NCBI GenBank assembly: GCA_030295235.1
Contig: AP026157.1
Span: 372,001-436,000, forward strand
DNA from: Fistulifera solaris
Taxonomy: Eukaryota; Bacillariophyta; Bacillariophyceae; Naviculales; Stauroneidaceae
Direction: 5' to 3'
Length of the DNA: 64,000 bases
Shown: positions 10,022 to 21,877 of the stretch, piece after piece
Layout of the letters: every line of letters begins with the position of its first letter
How positions within the stretch are numbered: the stretch's first letter is position 1
Translations under genes and position numbers: made by a program
Notes under the pieces: generated by a model
Seen by the model: the letters and a program-made list of their open reading frames with translations, nothing else
Told to the model about the DNA's origin: nothing
Databases searched by the model: none

Positions 10022-11648
10022 ATGACACGTCCTCTCGTCAATGAAGAAGGCTCTCCTTTCTTTGCCGATCTTACGACATTGCATACCTTACAAGAACGCT
10101 ATCCCTTTACCGCAGCCGAATTGGAGATTCTCGTCCGTTGTCACGAGCTTGCCGAGGAGCAGTCGTTTCTGGTGAAGTTAGCCACCGCTTCACCCTATTC
10201 GGTCTTTTTTCTTCCCGATTATACCGCCGTCGATCGAGTGACTTGGTTGGAAGAACATGTGTTGCCCGCCGGCTTTTCTCATCAACTACAATCCGCCTTA
10301 GTAGAACAAGATGCAGCTCCTACTTCTTCGCTGGAACAATTTCTCGAGGGGATTGCAAATACGGGACGAAATGGTCCCCAAGAATCACTTCGTGTCTTGT
10401 ATCGGTGTGTGGAAGGTTCGATTGATCCCGAGGCGGCCGTCGCGGATCTCGTTGTGCGGTTGGCCTTGGCCACACAATTGTGGCATCGTCCGGAAGTGCC
10501 CGAGACCGACGGCTACGTGCAAGAGTTTCAAGAATATTATCATCCGACCATTCATCGAATCACGGACCATTTGAGAAACTTTACGAATCAAAAACACGAA
10601 CAGCGAAAGGAAACCAAGAGTAGTCATATCACGAGCTTGACGGAACGTATTTTCCTCGAATGGGCGGAAGAAACGTTTCCGTTGCTGTATCTCACTTTGA
10701 CGGATCTGGTGGAAAGTCTTTTGTTTCATGGATTACATGCGAATGTCGAGGAAGAAACATCGACGATGCGCGCCAAGATTGCTTTGCCAGAACTGAATCT
10801 GCCCAGCGAAATCTTCACACCCAGTATCGTCATGCCGTTGGCATGGATGGATCCAGCGTTGTCCGGAAAAGTAAGTTTTGTTTTGTTTTTGTGCCGGTCC
10901 TTTTCGACATCTTGTTTTCCTTACCGCCTACCTCCTTTCACCTTAGTTTTACCGATTGTATTCGTCCTTTCACGATGGGCAGTCGTTCAATCGTTTGGAA
11001 TACGCTATATTGGGCTACGAAGGTCCGACCTGTGTCATGATTCACACCACTGCGAATGCTGTCTTGGGTGTCTTTACCAACGCACGTTGGCGTGCCTGTC
11101 GCGATACATCCGGTCATACGAGTGATGAAGCATTCCTGTTTACGTGCCAGCCCGCTTGGAACGTGTATCGTTTGTGCCATAAAGGAGAAAAGCAGCACCT
11201 GTGGTACTTGTACTCACAGGAACTCGACAGCAGTAATAAGAATATCACGGCACCGGAAGGGTTGGGCTGGGGCGGTACGAGTGACATGCCCCGCTTGTGG
11301 ATCCCTGCGTCGCTGGAACGGTGCCATGCGGGTGGATGGGATAAAACGTATCAACCAGGTCCATTGTTGCCAGACGAATGCTGCGAACGATTTGAAATCC
11401 AGTATTTGGAAGTTTGGGCCGTCGGTGGCGAGGAGCGGATCGAACAAGGACTGGCGAAGCAAGCCATGTTTCGACAACAAACCAAGGAAGCCTTGCAGCA
11501 GGCTCGCGTCGTACTGGACAAGCGGGAGTTTGTAAATGATTTACAGCAAATGCCATTGACCAAAGTGTTTCAACATCAAGCTCTGAGCCGTGGAAGACAC
11601 GATTTTGTTTTGGATGAAAAACATGGCGGGTACAAGATTGAGGAGTAA
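10022..11648 (+). CDS. TLDc-domain protein, 2 exons, ~504 aa
   Basis: Exon 1 is 10022-10870 and exon 2 is 10983-11648; the phase-0 intron runs from GTAAGT to GGGCAG. The N-terminal ~250 residues are helical (TLQERYPFTAAELEILVRCH resembles the EF-hand-like start of mEAK-7/TLDC1-type proteins). The C-terminal half is a TLDc domain: SGK|SFNRLEYAILGYEGPTCV spanning the splice junction, NAVLGVFTNARW, EAFLFTCQPAWNVYRL, GLGWGGTSDMPRLWIPASL, and IQYLEVWAVGG. TLDc proteins bind V-ATPase or act in oxidative-stress protection; the mEAK-7 branch is lysosomal and linked to TOR signalling. The domain is clear; the mEAK-7 relationship is tentative. It converges with the patatin gene with about 130 bp between stops. 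Confidence 0.8.
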
Positions 11649-11782
11649 GTCTTGTTGAGGGAGGCGACCAATGCGACTTTATATTCACTGCATCAAATGC
11701 ATGCTGAAAACAATATTTCATGTTTAACATTAAACGCTAGCTAGCTAGTTAATACATCAACGTACGCATCGTGCTGCGCATA

Positions 11783-14306
11783 CTATTCTGCTTTTGGGTG
11801 TGGTTTTGGCTGCAGTTTGTCCACCAGAAAGTCCCAGACATTTGGATTGTGCTTGTTCGATGCGGTGTCCTTTGTCGAATTGTTTCGATTAGACTCGGTT
11901 GACTTTTGGGTGCCGGCGTCTTCAGGGCTCTTCTGCTCCTGCTGAGCCTTTAATAACTCCTGCAACTGTCTCAGTTGCTCTCTCAACTGTTGATTCTCTT
12001 CTTGCAAATGTTGCAATGGGCTCTGCATCGTGAATGAGGAATTGCCATTCGGAAGACTTGACGGCTCTTCGAGAGGCCGTCCAATAATTCGGACACTTCG
12101 ACCCTGATTGCTGGAAAGCAGCGCACTACTACTCGCGATCGAATCTACATCGTCGTAAAACAAGTATTCCATTTGATGAGCAGGGATACGTTCTTCCAAT
12201 CGTTTCAAGCAATCGTCCAGAGCACGTTCCATCCGAATCATATCACGAATGGCATTCAAATGCGGCCAAGCAGCTATCTGTCCATACTTCAAATAGTTTT
12301 CCATTTCCGCTTCGGTGGGATTGGCCAGCACCTTCAATCCGATCGTTTGCATCGTAGTAAACCGGGGGACGATGGTCAAGTTGCCGTGGTACTTTTGTTG
12401 AAAGACTTTTGATATGTCTTGTCCAAAGATATGTGGAAACAATCCCAACCGACTGAGTTTCAGCACGCGACCTCGAATATCCCATTCCGCCGTTTGAAAC
12501 AACCGCCAGTACAAACTCCGGGCATTGGGATGATGTGCCTTGTTCAGCAAGGGGACAATGTGAAAGTTCGTTTGCGACACAATAAATGAACTGACCGCAA
12601 ATAGAGTCGCAATGCGCTGAAACGGTAGATCCGCTTGCACACTTCCATCGATCCATTCGACACCATCCACTTCAAAGGGTTCCAATTCGCCCGTCGAATA
12701 GTTCTTTGAAATCAGTTTCGTGGGCGCCATGACACCCGGTAACGCACAACTGGCTCCGACGGCACTGGCAATGGTCACATGCGGTGTCGAGATGTGATTG
12801 AGCAACAGACGTTGGGCCGTGCGACCGTTCGCACGACTCGCGCTCACCGTGATGCAAACATGCTTTCCGGTGCGTTCAAAGGCTTCTTCAAAGGTAATGT
12901 TACCATAATAGAATTCACACGTCCGTCGGAATTCGGCACTATCGACGAGTAACTTGTGTTTGAGCCAGTACGAAGCCATTTCCAATAGTGATGGAAACCA
13001 TCGTATGTTTTCCTTTTTCATACGTCCATTCGACATGTAATCCGTCGAGACATTGGCCACGCAAACATGATCCAAGAGTTCTTCTTGCGTCTTGATGGCG
13101 CACATCTGAATGAATGAAGAGGAAAACAGTGTGTAAGAAGTTCACGTCACAATTACTTGTGCAATCATTTCATTTTCAACGCACCGCCGCCAGAATACTG
13201 CCACCCGACGTCCCCGATACGACTTTAATATCTTGGTACAATTTGGATTCGATGAGTGCACGGATCAGTCCCATATGATACATCGCCTGCGCACCTCCAC
13301 CGGACAACATCAAGGCGGTCCGCCCCATATTTTGTTTCATTTTCTTGACCAACAACAATCGTTCGGCCATGACGGACGTCGTATCACTAATAGTTGTCGT
13401 CGTCTCTTCGGGTGCACTGACGGCCGGCAACGGCGCTTCCGCCAAATAATCCAACGCCTGATCGACTTGTTCGTAATAGGCCCGAATGACTTGTCGGGTG
13501 GGTACCGACAACCCGTACGATCCGGTATCGGCAATGCTGCGGGCATTCTCGACGGCCAAATCATCCAAATTCAAATAATTGCGTTTCACGACCGAACTCA
13601 GTAAATAAGAAAAGGCTTTCCAGTGTTCCGCGTTGGTGGGATTCTGTTGAAAGGCCAACCGGGCTTGTTCGAGTTTGGAGGTGATTGTTGTTAGTAATTG
13701 TGCCGTCGATTCTCCCAATTCTTCCGCGACACAGGGATCGTCCGTCGCCGTCGTATTCGCCGGAAAGGACCGTGACCGGGGATATCGTTTCTTTGTACTA
13801 GCGTTGTTCGTGTTGGGAAAGAGGTCTTGTTCGGAATTATGTCGCGGTAAAGCCGTATCATGCGATGATAATGAAGAGGATGATGCTACGGGCATGACTT
13901 TGGGATGAATGCGTATTTTCAAAAAGTTTTCGTACGTTCCTGCTTCTTGTAACGATTGTCTCCAATATTGACGTCGGGATTTGCCCTTGTGATGGCGTTC
14001 CCACCAGACCCAATGCAAGACAGCGTGACGCATCACCGCGTACGTCTTTAACAGAGACAAACCGAAAATATCAAAGGCAATCATACTGAATTGATACACG
14101 GCATAGGCTGTTTGGACGATTCCTAACAATATGGAAGTGCACAACCAGAAAATCCACGTCCCGGCTGTCACAAAGAACATGACAAACGACAATAAGACGG
14201 GCCAAAAGATCAACAACAGAGCGGTCATGGCCCACCACCAATTGTTACTTTGATTCCATTTTTCCAGAAACGCCAACGAAGGACTCCACGAGGAAAAGAG
14301 TTCCAT
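11783..14306 (-). CDS. SDP1/TGL-like patatin triacylglycerol lipase, 2 exons, ~814 aa
   Basis: Exon 1 is 14306-13185 and exon 2 is 13105-11783; the 79-nt intron has donor GTGCGT and acceptor TTCAG, phase 0. The N-terminus has several hydrophobic segments (ALLLIFWPVLLSFVMFFV and following), then the RHAVLHWVWWERHHKGKSRR region typical of SDP1/Tgl3-5 proteins. The patatin domain shows the oxyanion hole ALMLSGGGAQAMYHMGLI, the nucleophile Ser in VVSGTSGGS just before the splice site, and the catalytic Asp in WIDGSVQADLPF. The C-terminus has a Gln/Leu coiled coil (LREQLRQLQELLKAQQEQK). Role by family: hydrolysis of storage triacylglycerol at lipid droplets, feeding beta-oxidation. No frame break is seen. 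Confidence 0.87.
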
Positions 14307-15050
14307 TGTTGTTGTTGTTGTAGTGTGAGACGACGACTGACTCTCTCCTCTTTCTCAGCACAAGTTCGGACCTTTTTCAATAATAACAGGAACATGAGAA
14401 ATAAAAAAGGAGCGATGCGAGAATGCGGTCCTCCGTTCACTTCTTCGGTTCCTACAGTACTCTTGGACGGTATTCTCGACAATGGACACTGATACAACAA
14501 GTAGCCGGGCTGACACCGGCCCGTCAAGCGCGCTGACACTCTTGTCCGTTGTTCTAGAGAAAGAACGACTGCGCGCGCCAGTCGGTTCGTGACACAAATC
14601 CAGTCGTGGAAGCATTGCCTCCACCTACACTTTGGGGCTATACTCAAATTCCCAGGAACCATCCGGTAATGGAACGACACAAGATTGGTGATGAAATCAT
14701 GAATGATCAACCAATATAATCAGATAACTGTCCTATGGAACTTGTCCTTGATTGTCTGCAGTGGAAAAAACGTTTTTGGTTGCCGTTGTTATTATCCTTT
14801 TCGTAAACTGGCTCATGACTGAAATCCAGTCGTGACGCCGTTCCGTACGACTCGACTATCCCCACTAGTACTCCCAATAGGAAATGGTGGTCTTTCCACT
14901 GATGATTTCACAAACAGAAGACCAAGCCTGTTTGGATGGATCCTAGAGATGATCCAGCTTTCCAGAACCTATTCCTGGGAGACACGGGAACGCACCTCTG
15001 CTTGGTACATTTTTCTACGGAGAGCCTACGTGAGTGTACACTTTTACTAA
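14307..15050. other. Intergenic with two copies of the dispersed palindrome
   Basis: About 740 bp between the patatin start and the rhodanese stop. It carries palindrome copies at 14586-14610 and 14812-14836. No coding sequence supported. Confidence 0.5.
14812..14836. repeat. Dispersed palindrome, best copy
   Basis: Consensus GACTGNAATNCAGTC flanked by (C)TCATG or TCGTG and (C/T)(A/G)TGR. Other copies: 4932-4962, 14586-14610, 24290-24313, 31007-31031, 31501-31526, 45055-45076, 52329-52352 and partial ones near 35522 and 38511. All lie outside coding sequence. Confidence 0.65.
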
Positions 15051-15590
15051 TTAATTCTTTTCCACAAACGACTCCAAGGCCGCAAAACCTCCCGCATTGA
15101 CGACATTGGTGTATCCCAGTTCCTCCAAGACGTGTTTCGCCATGGCCGCCCGTTTTCCCGCCGCACAATGCACCAAGATGGGTGCCGATTTGTCTCGTAA
15201 CAAGTTGGAGGCCGTCATTTGAAGCAATGTCGCATCCGTCGGTGTACACGGAATGGTGACCCATTGCTGTTTGGCTGTTTGGAGATAACCGGACGCTTGA
15301 ATTTCGTCCGCCCGACGGACATCCAAAATGACCGTTTTTTCATTCTGCAAAAGTGTTTGAATTTCGTCCGGTGTGGCATAAGAATCACTGCTGCTAGTAC
15401 TAAAGAAGAAGAAGTGACGATGTTGCGACATGGTGGCGGCTGGAACAAAGGACGAGGCGGACTGCGCAAACAGAGTTGTCGTTGCAGCGACGGTCAAGAG
15501 AGGAGATGTCATCATGCGAACCATTTGTTTGTTGTTGTTGTAATGAAAAGCACGAAAATGACGACAAGAACGAAGGAACGAGTTCTTCAT
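15051..15590 (-). CDS. Rhodanese, probably plastid-targeted, up to 179 aa
   Basis: Single-exon rhodanese domain: ILVHCAAGKRAAMAKHVLEE contains the catalytic Cys loop and GYTNVVNAGGFAALESFV closes the fold. It is paralogous to the rhodanese at 5.3 kb. Unlike that copy it has an N-terminal extension with a hydrophobic signal (TSPLLTVAATTTLFAQ) ending in SASSFVPA. That resembles the diatom ASAFAP motif, where Phe follows the signal-peptidase site of plastid bipartite presequences. Translation could start at the first Met or at Met23/26, which would place the signal peptide better. Targeting is inferred; the enzyme family is seen. Confidence 0.8.
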   Translation of the reverse strand: MKNSFLRSCRHFRAFHYNNNKQMVRMMTSPLLTVAATTTLFAQSASSFVPAATMSQHRHFFFFSTSSSDSYATPDEIQTLLQNEKTVILDVRRADEIQASGYLQTAKQQWVTIPCTPTDATLLQMTASNLLRDKSAPILVHCAAGKRAAMAKHVLEELGYTNVVNAGGFAALESFVEKN

Positions 15591-15965
15591 GGAAGATGAT
15601 AATGCTTTTTTGAGTGAGATTCACTCGATCGAATGATTCTTAATGAGCCGAGTGAAATGAGAAAAATACAAAGCCCGCCGCTGTTTTTGTCGCAAGAGGC
15701 CTTTTCCTCGATCTTTTCGGATTTCGGATCCTAAAAACGAGCCGGCGTACAGACGACTGTTGATACGTCATCGCAGGATTTCGACGTAGGTAGAAACCAT
15801 ACGAGTCAAACTTGACTAAATGAGTCTTACAACGCCACATCGTTGAAGTCGTCTTGCGTGCGATCTTCGCGACGTTGGTTGGCTCGATTGCAAATTGCAA
15901 CAAACGACAGTTGCTTTATCATCCTCTCTCGTTTATTTTTGTATTCCTTTTCAAACTACACCAAA
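15591..15965. other. Divergent promoter region (rhodanese / LHC)
   Basis: 375 bp between divergently oriented starts of the plastid-type rhodanese and the light-harvesting gene. It must contain both promoters. No clear TATA box or other element. Confidence 0.4.
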
Positions 15966-16711
15966 ATGAAGACTGCTGCATTGTTGTTGTCGCTGGGTTG
16001 CGTCAGTGCCTTTCAAGGACCTTCTTTGAACAGTAAAACGTCGGCGTTGCCGGCGACGGCGGCCGAAATCGCTTCCTTGCCCGGCATTAGTAACGAGTGC
16101 GGTAACCGAGTGGTGCGTTAGTTAGAGAAGATGTGCTGGTGTATTGGCTGTTCTTTGTATAAGTGTGGGTCTAGTTCGTGTCGTTGAATTGAGAAGAGTT
16201 GAATGTCGTTTTTTTTCTTTGTATTTGTAGCTCTCACTCACTCACACATACCTTTTCTCTTTTTCAAACTCGACAGTTCGATCCCCTCGAACTCGGACAA
16301 TGGGCCGATGCCGAGTTCTTGCGCAAAGCCGAACTTTCGAATGGTCGTTCCGCCATGTTGGCCAATGTCGGATGGTTCTGGCCCAAGATTGTCGGTACGT
16401 TCGATTCGGACGATGTCACTACGACAGATCCCATTGATGCCATTCTACAGGCGGATCCCCAATGGTGGGCCCAATTCCTTCTATTGTGTGGTGTCATTGA
16501 AGGTGTCAAGTACCGTGCCGAATTGGAAGGCAAGAGTTACACAGGAGATGGGCCGGCTGCCATTGATTGGGCCAAGCAGTGGGACAAGTTGGATAAGACC
16601 AAAAAAGCCGAGATGCGTTTGAAGGAATTGAAGAATGGACGTTTGGCCATGATTGGTTTCGCTTCCTATGTGGCGGCTTACTTTATTCCGGGATCGGTGC
16701 CGGCGCTTTAA
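15966..16711 (+). CDS. Fucoxanthin-chlorophyll a/c-type light-harvesting protein, 2 exons, 193 aa
   Basis: Exon 1 is 15966-16112 and exon 2 is 16277-16711; the phase-0 intron has donor GTGCGT and acceptor GACAG. The N-terminus (MKTAALLLSLGCVSAFQGPS) is a signal peptide followed by an ASAFAP-like plastid-import site with Phe at +1. The mature protein has the FDPLELG start, LHC helix 1 motif FLRKAELSNGRSAMLANVGW, a middle helix (WWAQFLLLCGVIEGVKYR) and helix 3 motif RLKELKNGRLAMIGFASYV. The ExxNGR residues that ligate chlorophyll and form the inter-helix salt bridge are present. It acts in thylakoid antenna. It belongs to the diatom FCP/LHC superfamily; I do not assign a subgroup. Confidence 0.9.
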
Positions 16712-16957
16712 AATTATAGTCTCGATAGGATGAAGATCGTAGACACCGAATCAAAATAAAACGAGACGTTTTCGAATGACAATGTCCAATTTCTAGGCTT
16801 CTTCTTCGACTATATATATTCCGTGTTAGTGGCCGTTTTACTTGTTTTGGTGATCACACCCGCAAACATGATCATTACTATTCATTGTCATTGTTTACCA
16901 AGCAGGGCTACGTTACTCATACAACGCTAAACGAGTTTACAAACTTCTGTGGTTTTG

Positions 16958-17489
16958 TTATTCCTCCGTACAAACAAAACAGTCATGAAAGACTCCAAAA
17001 TCGATACCATCACTACTTTGAATCGGTCCTGTCCCTTCGCCATCTACTGCGTAGAAACCATCGGGGCATGTTTTCGCCTTTGCGGCATCAAAGATAATGG
17101 TACATCCCAAAAAGTCAGAATCATAGATTATCCCAATGGCATCTGGATGATCGACAGCCACTTTTCACACTCGTCAAAGTAAAGATCCTGCTTGAAACAC
17201 GAGGGGAAGTTATTTCCCTCCGCGTCAACGCAATTGCCATATCCAAAGAAGGTGGAGCAAGAGCGCGAGCTTTTGGTTGCTCCACAGAAGATGGCTTCCA
17301 ACGAGAAAAGGGACGGATCAACTCCCACCGCCGGCATCACGTCTTTCCAAGTGAACGAGGAGTCGTCGTCAAGTCGAGAGTGAGTAATGCTAGGCGTCGA
17401 AGATAAAATTATACGAAATCTCGGGACTCGAGGAACTCACCAAGAACTACAGATAAGAGAAAGAACCATGCATACTTCATCATTGTCAT
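16958..17489 (-). CDS. Small secreted 8-Cys family, copy A, ~144 aa, one frame break
   Basis: Exon 1 is 17489-17441 (signal peptide MTMMKYAWFFLLSVVL, or starting at 17483). The intron is 17440-17343 with donor GTGAGT. Exon 2 is 17342-16958. The intron is phase 1 and falls directly after the signal sequence, as in copies B, C and D. Shared features are RSCSTFFGYGNC, NFPSC, DECE, AIGIIYDSDFLGC, TCPDGF, GEGTGPI and the terminal DCFVC. The N- and C-terminal halves of exon 2 are in different frames. The switch sits at the T-run 17162-17165, one base short for continuity with the paralogues. Function unknown; secreted, probably disulfide-rich and extracellular. Confidence 0.65.
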
Positions 17490-18097
17490 ATTATTGTTGG
17501 AAGATTGTTGCAACAACGTAAATATAGTTGTGAGGAGAAGCAGAAGTTCCGATGATTCTTCCATTTTCCTGATTCGGAAGTTCGCTAAAAGGTGTTTGCG
17601 GGATAGTTTGCGCTTTGAGTTCAAGGTACGGTACCGGTACCGGTACTGTATTGTAGCGTACTAGTATTCGGAACTCCGAACTCGGAAGCTTAGGCCTTAT
17701 GAACTTCGGACTTCGGAGTGGCAACAGCGCTTTTTCTGAGAACTCGGAAGCACGCGAACGCGGAACACTGCAAGTTGCAGTACACTACATGTCCTCAGCA
17801 TGTTCTTTACGTTCTGACCTTGCAAGGTTTTGGGTTTTGGGTCACGTCAGTCCCATTATAGATCCCATTCATGAATGGTTCTCATATACGGAGTATTGAG
17901 TATTGTGAGAACTGCGCCCTGGGTGCTTGTCGGAAGTCTCTCCGTAACATACTATACAGTTTACGCTTATATAGTAATTATTTCAACGGAAACATTTGTA
18001 CTCTACTCAATTGTACAACATTTCGCGACAAATTCCGATACACGTTTTATGCTATAAGCTTAAATGCCGTTTGTCTCTAAGTAATTTTTTGTCATTA

Positions 18098-18256
18098 TAG
18101 AGAGAAATTTTCTCTATAGAGAGAAATTCTCTCTGTAGAGAGAAATAGGGAGAACATTTCTCTTTAAGGGAGAAAATTTCTCTCTAAGGGAGAAATCGAG
18201 AGAAAATCTCTCTCTAAGAGAAAAATTTTCTCACTTCAGAGAGAAATTTTCATTAT
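18098..18256. repeat. GAGAGAAA/TTTCTCTC palindromic block, copy 1
   Basis: About 160 bp of alternating AGAGAGAAA and TTTCTCTCT, forming many overlapping inverted repeats. The right-hand ~90 bp (ending CTCACTTCAGAGAGAA) recurs almost unchanged in copy 2, about 850 bp away in the same orientation. Confidence 0.75.
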
Positions 18257-18962
18257 GGAGTAAGACGATTTCTGTTTAGAGTTTTCCTCTGTTGAACGAA
18301 TTTTATGTACTTGTACTGTACAATGTGGGCGTCGGGCGTCGTTGTCGTTCGCGTCGGTGCATTACTTTTCTGCTTGACAAGTATCGAAAGAGGTTTCTTT
18401 TCAAAAGAGTAATTCATATCAACTCAAAACCTATTATCTAACGCTTTTGATTAATGGCAAGAATGAGAGACCAAAGGATTAAGAGGGAAATCTCTGAATG
18501 ATCTGAGATGCGGCCGTGGCGTGCTGGAAACTCAACAAGCCCGGGAAAACGAAGCAGCCCCAGACCGCGGAAATTTGCCAGACTCTTCAGTCAGCATGGA
18601 AAAGACAAACTGTGTCCAATGAGCCGCGGATCAAATATGTTTTCACAGTAAAAACAAAAGGGAAATTGAAAATGGAGCGCACCAAACACGCCGAGCCAAA
18701 AATGGCACTCGGCCTGCACACGCCATTCGTCTTTCCAAAGCTAAGCCCCATTGTTCCTGTTGACGAGGTCAATTGATGACTAGCTATCGGGGACAAATTA
18801 CATTTTAGTAATTAGAAATGCTTGTCTCGCTGCACCGTCTTTTGTTTTTGCGTTGGTTGTTTTGTGCGATAACGGTTGTTCGTTGTGTGTTGAGGTCTCT
18901 TCATCGTCGATTTTTAACCTTAATTAGACTACACAAAGAAGTGAACGAAAGCATAGAAAAAA

Positions 18963-19112
18963 TATCTCTCTACAGAGAGAACTTTCTCTCTAAAGAGAAA
19001 AAGGGAGAAATATCTCTTTTAAGGGAGAAAATTTCTCTCTAAGAGAGAAATCGAGAGAAAATCTCTCTCTAAAGAGAGAAATTTTCTCACTTCAGAGAGA
19101 ATTTTTCTCTCT
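18963..19112. repeat. GAGAGAAA/TTTCTCTC palindromic block, copy 2
   Basis: Same composition and the same right-hand block as the copy at 18.1-18.26 kb, direct orientation. The two copies bracket about 700 bp without a recognisable gene. Confidence 0.75.
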
Positions 19113-19807
19113 GGCAAAAAACACATTACTTGTTTTGCGTTATGAGCGAACATACCGTTTCGGTTGCTAAAGATAATATTTATCGTTGAAACCAAGTTTC
19201 GTTCATAGATATTTAGGAATCGATACGACATCGAAACCATAGATAATCGGAACCGCTCGGAGTGAGTAATTTCCGTCAAGCTCCCTGATCCCTGATCATC
19301 TTATGACCTTAGTATAAATTATACTCAGTATTTACCATTCAAATGCATTCCTTGTGAGTCAAGTCAGAAGCCAGTTAGACGTCGTCAAGACTCAATGACC
19401 CTTCGTAGCAAATTTTAAACCAGTACCCCTTACTTTTTCGGATGATTGTTTATTTGAGAGTAAAGAATTATGACAAGGTAAAAGTCCGTGACTCAAAGAT
19501 CGGACAGATCTCTTTGTAGCCGACGTCATCAAGAAAAACGGAAACTGCTAAAACCACCAGCATGGTATGTTTTATTTGCTGATGACTGATGACGAAAGAT
19601 GACGATTTATTGTGAACAAGTCCTCATGTTACAATGAAATCGATGATGCGCCTTATTTTATCGGGTGGGACATGACCGAAAAACGTCAGCGATTGCAGCC
19701 ATACATCGACTTCAAGACTAGGACGAGTCAAAGACGACGACTTTTGGTAATCGGGAGACTATCGCAACTGCTTCTTAACCTATCTTTTTTCCGTCTAGCC
19801 CATCTTC

Positions 19808-20323
19808 TCAAGTACAAGCGTAACACTCGACATTATTCGTGAAGTAATCATCACTCGCCACAATCGGACCCGTCCCGACATCATCCAAAACCGCCGTGAA
19901 GCCGATTTGACACATGTTCCATGCGACCGATTCATTTTCGAGTAACACAAAACAGTCCTGTGTTGCGGAATCGTATTCGTATCCCACGACCTCCATTTGT
20001 TCCGAGGCCGCTTTCTGACATTCGATTCGAGTCATATTCGTGTTGGCGGAGCAGTACGGGTACGATTGACCAATGCGGTCGATACAATAGCCATCTCCGA
20101 CTTTGGAAGAACACGAGCGTAATGGCATATTGTCCGTTTCTGAGATGGAGCCACAGGAGAGGGCATCTAGAGAGAAGAGCGAAAGGTCAATTGCGAGGAT
20201 CGGCGCTGCTCCAAGAGAAAGGCATTGTCAGAACAGAAGAGAATACAACGACACATTAATTCGTTACGAAGGCAACATACCGAAGCTCAAAGAGAGCAAG
20301 CAAATATTAGTTTGCGATTTCAT
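19808..20323 (-). CDS. Small secreted 8-Cys family, copy B, 133 aa
   Basis: Exon 1 is 20323-20281 (MKSQTNICLLSLSF, signal peptide). The intron is 20280-20167 (donor GTATGT, acceptor CTCTAG). Exon 2 is 20166-19808 and is intact. Phase-1 intron after the signal sequence, with G|AT making Asp at the junction. Family signature: RSCSSKVGDGYC, SYPYC, IECQKAA, VVGYEYDSATQDC, MCQIGF, VGTGPI, VECYAC. The protein is acidic and ends exactly at the CYAC motif plus Thr. No known domain is recognised. Eight cysteines shared with the paralogues imply up to four disulfides. Likely extracellular; function unknown. Confidence 0.75.
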
Positions 20324-21877
20324 GGTGGCTTACTCAAATCAATTGTAATGCAGCCGAAGCGACTTTTTATGAGCGTTGGAAAGAGCATCCTCTTTTCGTT
20401 CATTGGCGATTTCTCTTCCCGCTTTCAACGAAAAGGCGAGCTAAGCATAGAGAAGTTGTCGACGAACGGGTTGTCGTATTTATCACACAAGAATGATTGC
20501 TGTTTTATGTTATGTTCGAATGCTGCTGCTGTTTACTTGGTTGGCGTTGATCGCATCGCGCAAGCAATAAAATAATACTCCGTACAAGTTGCGCCGCGTG
20601 ACTGATTGTTTCGTGAAACAGTCACTCGGACGAACACGTGGCTCATTTTTTAGTACCGGGAAAAAGGTATTCTACACTTCACATCATATTCGAGTACCGC
20701 ATTCCAGCGAAGGCTCTGGAACGCGTCGTTCGCACAAATATTTTGTTGCACGCAGTAATGCAGTAGGGTTCACGATAAGCGGGACAAAGAGGGACTGAGT
20801 ATCGTTGAGTCAGGACCTGACTACACTTTAGTATACAGTATCAAAAATGCAACACAAACACAACAAGACGACGAAATACTGTAATAATAAGCAGCAAAAA
20901 GACATGATGATTCATATTCTCTTCCTTTTCTGCTTCTAACATGTAGTCACTTCTCACCAGTATCATTTTAATTGCTGAACAGCAAAATACTGACGGGCGG
21001 CTGTTGTTAGTTGTCGCCCCGTTCCCAAGCGCCGACTAAATAAAGCTACGAAAAGAAAGACGACTCTTTGCGTTGCCGTGACGGTTTCTGCTGTTTTTGA
21101 AATTCCAACTACATTAATACACGCCACCGCATCACAAGATCAACTTGACTACTGATGTTATTATCGGTCCTTCGACACGCGGGCTGTATTTTTGTCGCGC
21201 ATTGTCGGTGTCGGCGTTCCCAACAATGCGTCTTGATGAATTCGATCCTCGACGTTTATTTTTTTTTACAAGTTATGATGATTTGTGAAACACACACGGC
21301 GATTCGGGATATAATTTTTGTCTTGATAATACGCGCTCGGCAATCTGAAATATTCTTGCGTTTTGCTTCTTCAGAGGCGGTGATTCGACATTACCCAGAA
21401 GTTGGCAACGATCCCCGACCGTAGCATCAGCATTCATCGTGAATGTCGTCCACTTGGGCTTTTTTCACGAATCATTCGGCGCATTGTGGAAGCGTAGCGA
21501 TGACGACTGTGGAGCAGAATTATCCCGGATAGACAGCGAATCATCAGTCATGATGATAATCGACTCCGCCTGTGCTATTGTGAATGATCAAGGAAAAGAT
21601 TATGTTGCGTTTAAAAACCAATAACCAGCATTTTGTCGAAGCACGGATCCGGTCGCTTCGCTCTTGTGGCGATACCATCTACAGTCTATCCAAGCGACAA
21701 GACGTTTTGAGAAAAAGTTTAATTTCTGTGAATCGGCAACTGTTTGAATTGACAATTGACGTGCGTACGATAACGATGTCGACTTAACAAATGACAGGCT
21801 ATAAATAATAGCTATCTTTGAGAAAATTCACTGCCTATAAAAAGATAGTTTGACAATGAGGAACTGATTTCCAAGGC
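20324..21877. other. Gene-poor region
   Basis: About 1.55 kb upstream of copy B and downstream of copy C. Small ORFs are not supported. It has a TACTCCGTA motif at 20576-20584. Nothing else recognised. Confidence 0.45.

Larger units (their letters stand above)
17490..19807. other. Gene-poor region with GAGAAA repeat blocks
   Basis: About 2.3 kb without supported genes. Short ORFs such as 18516-18776 lack features. It holds a GGTACC mini-repeat at ~17625-17648, a TACGGAGTA motif near 17885, and two GAGAGAAA/TTTCTCTC-rich blocks listed separately. Confidence 0.5.
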
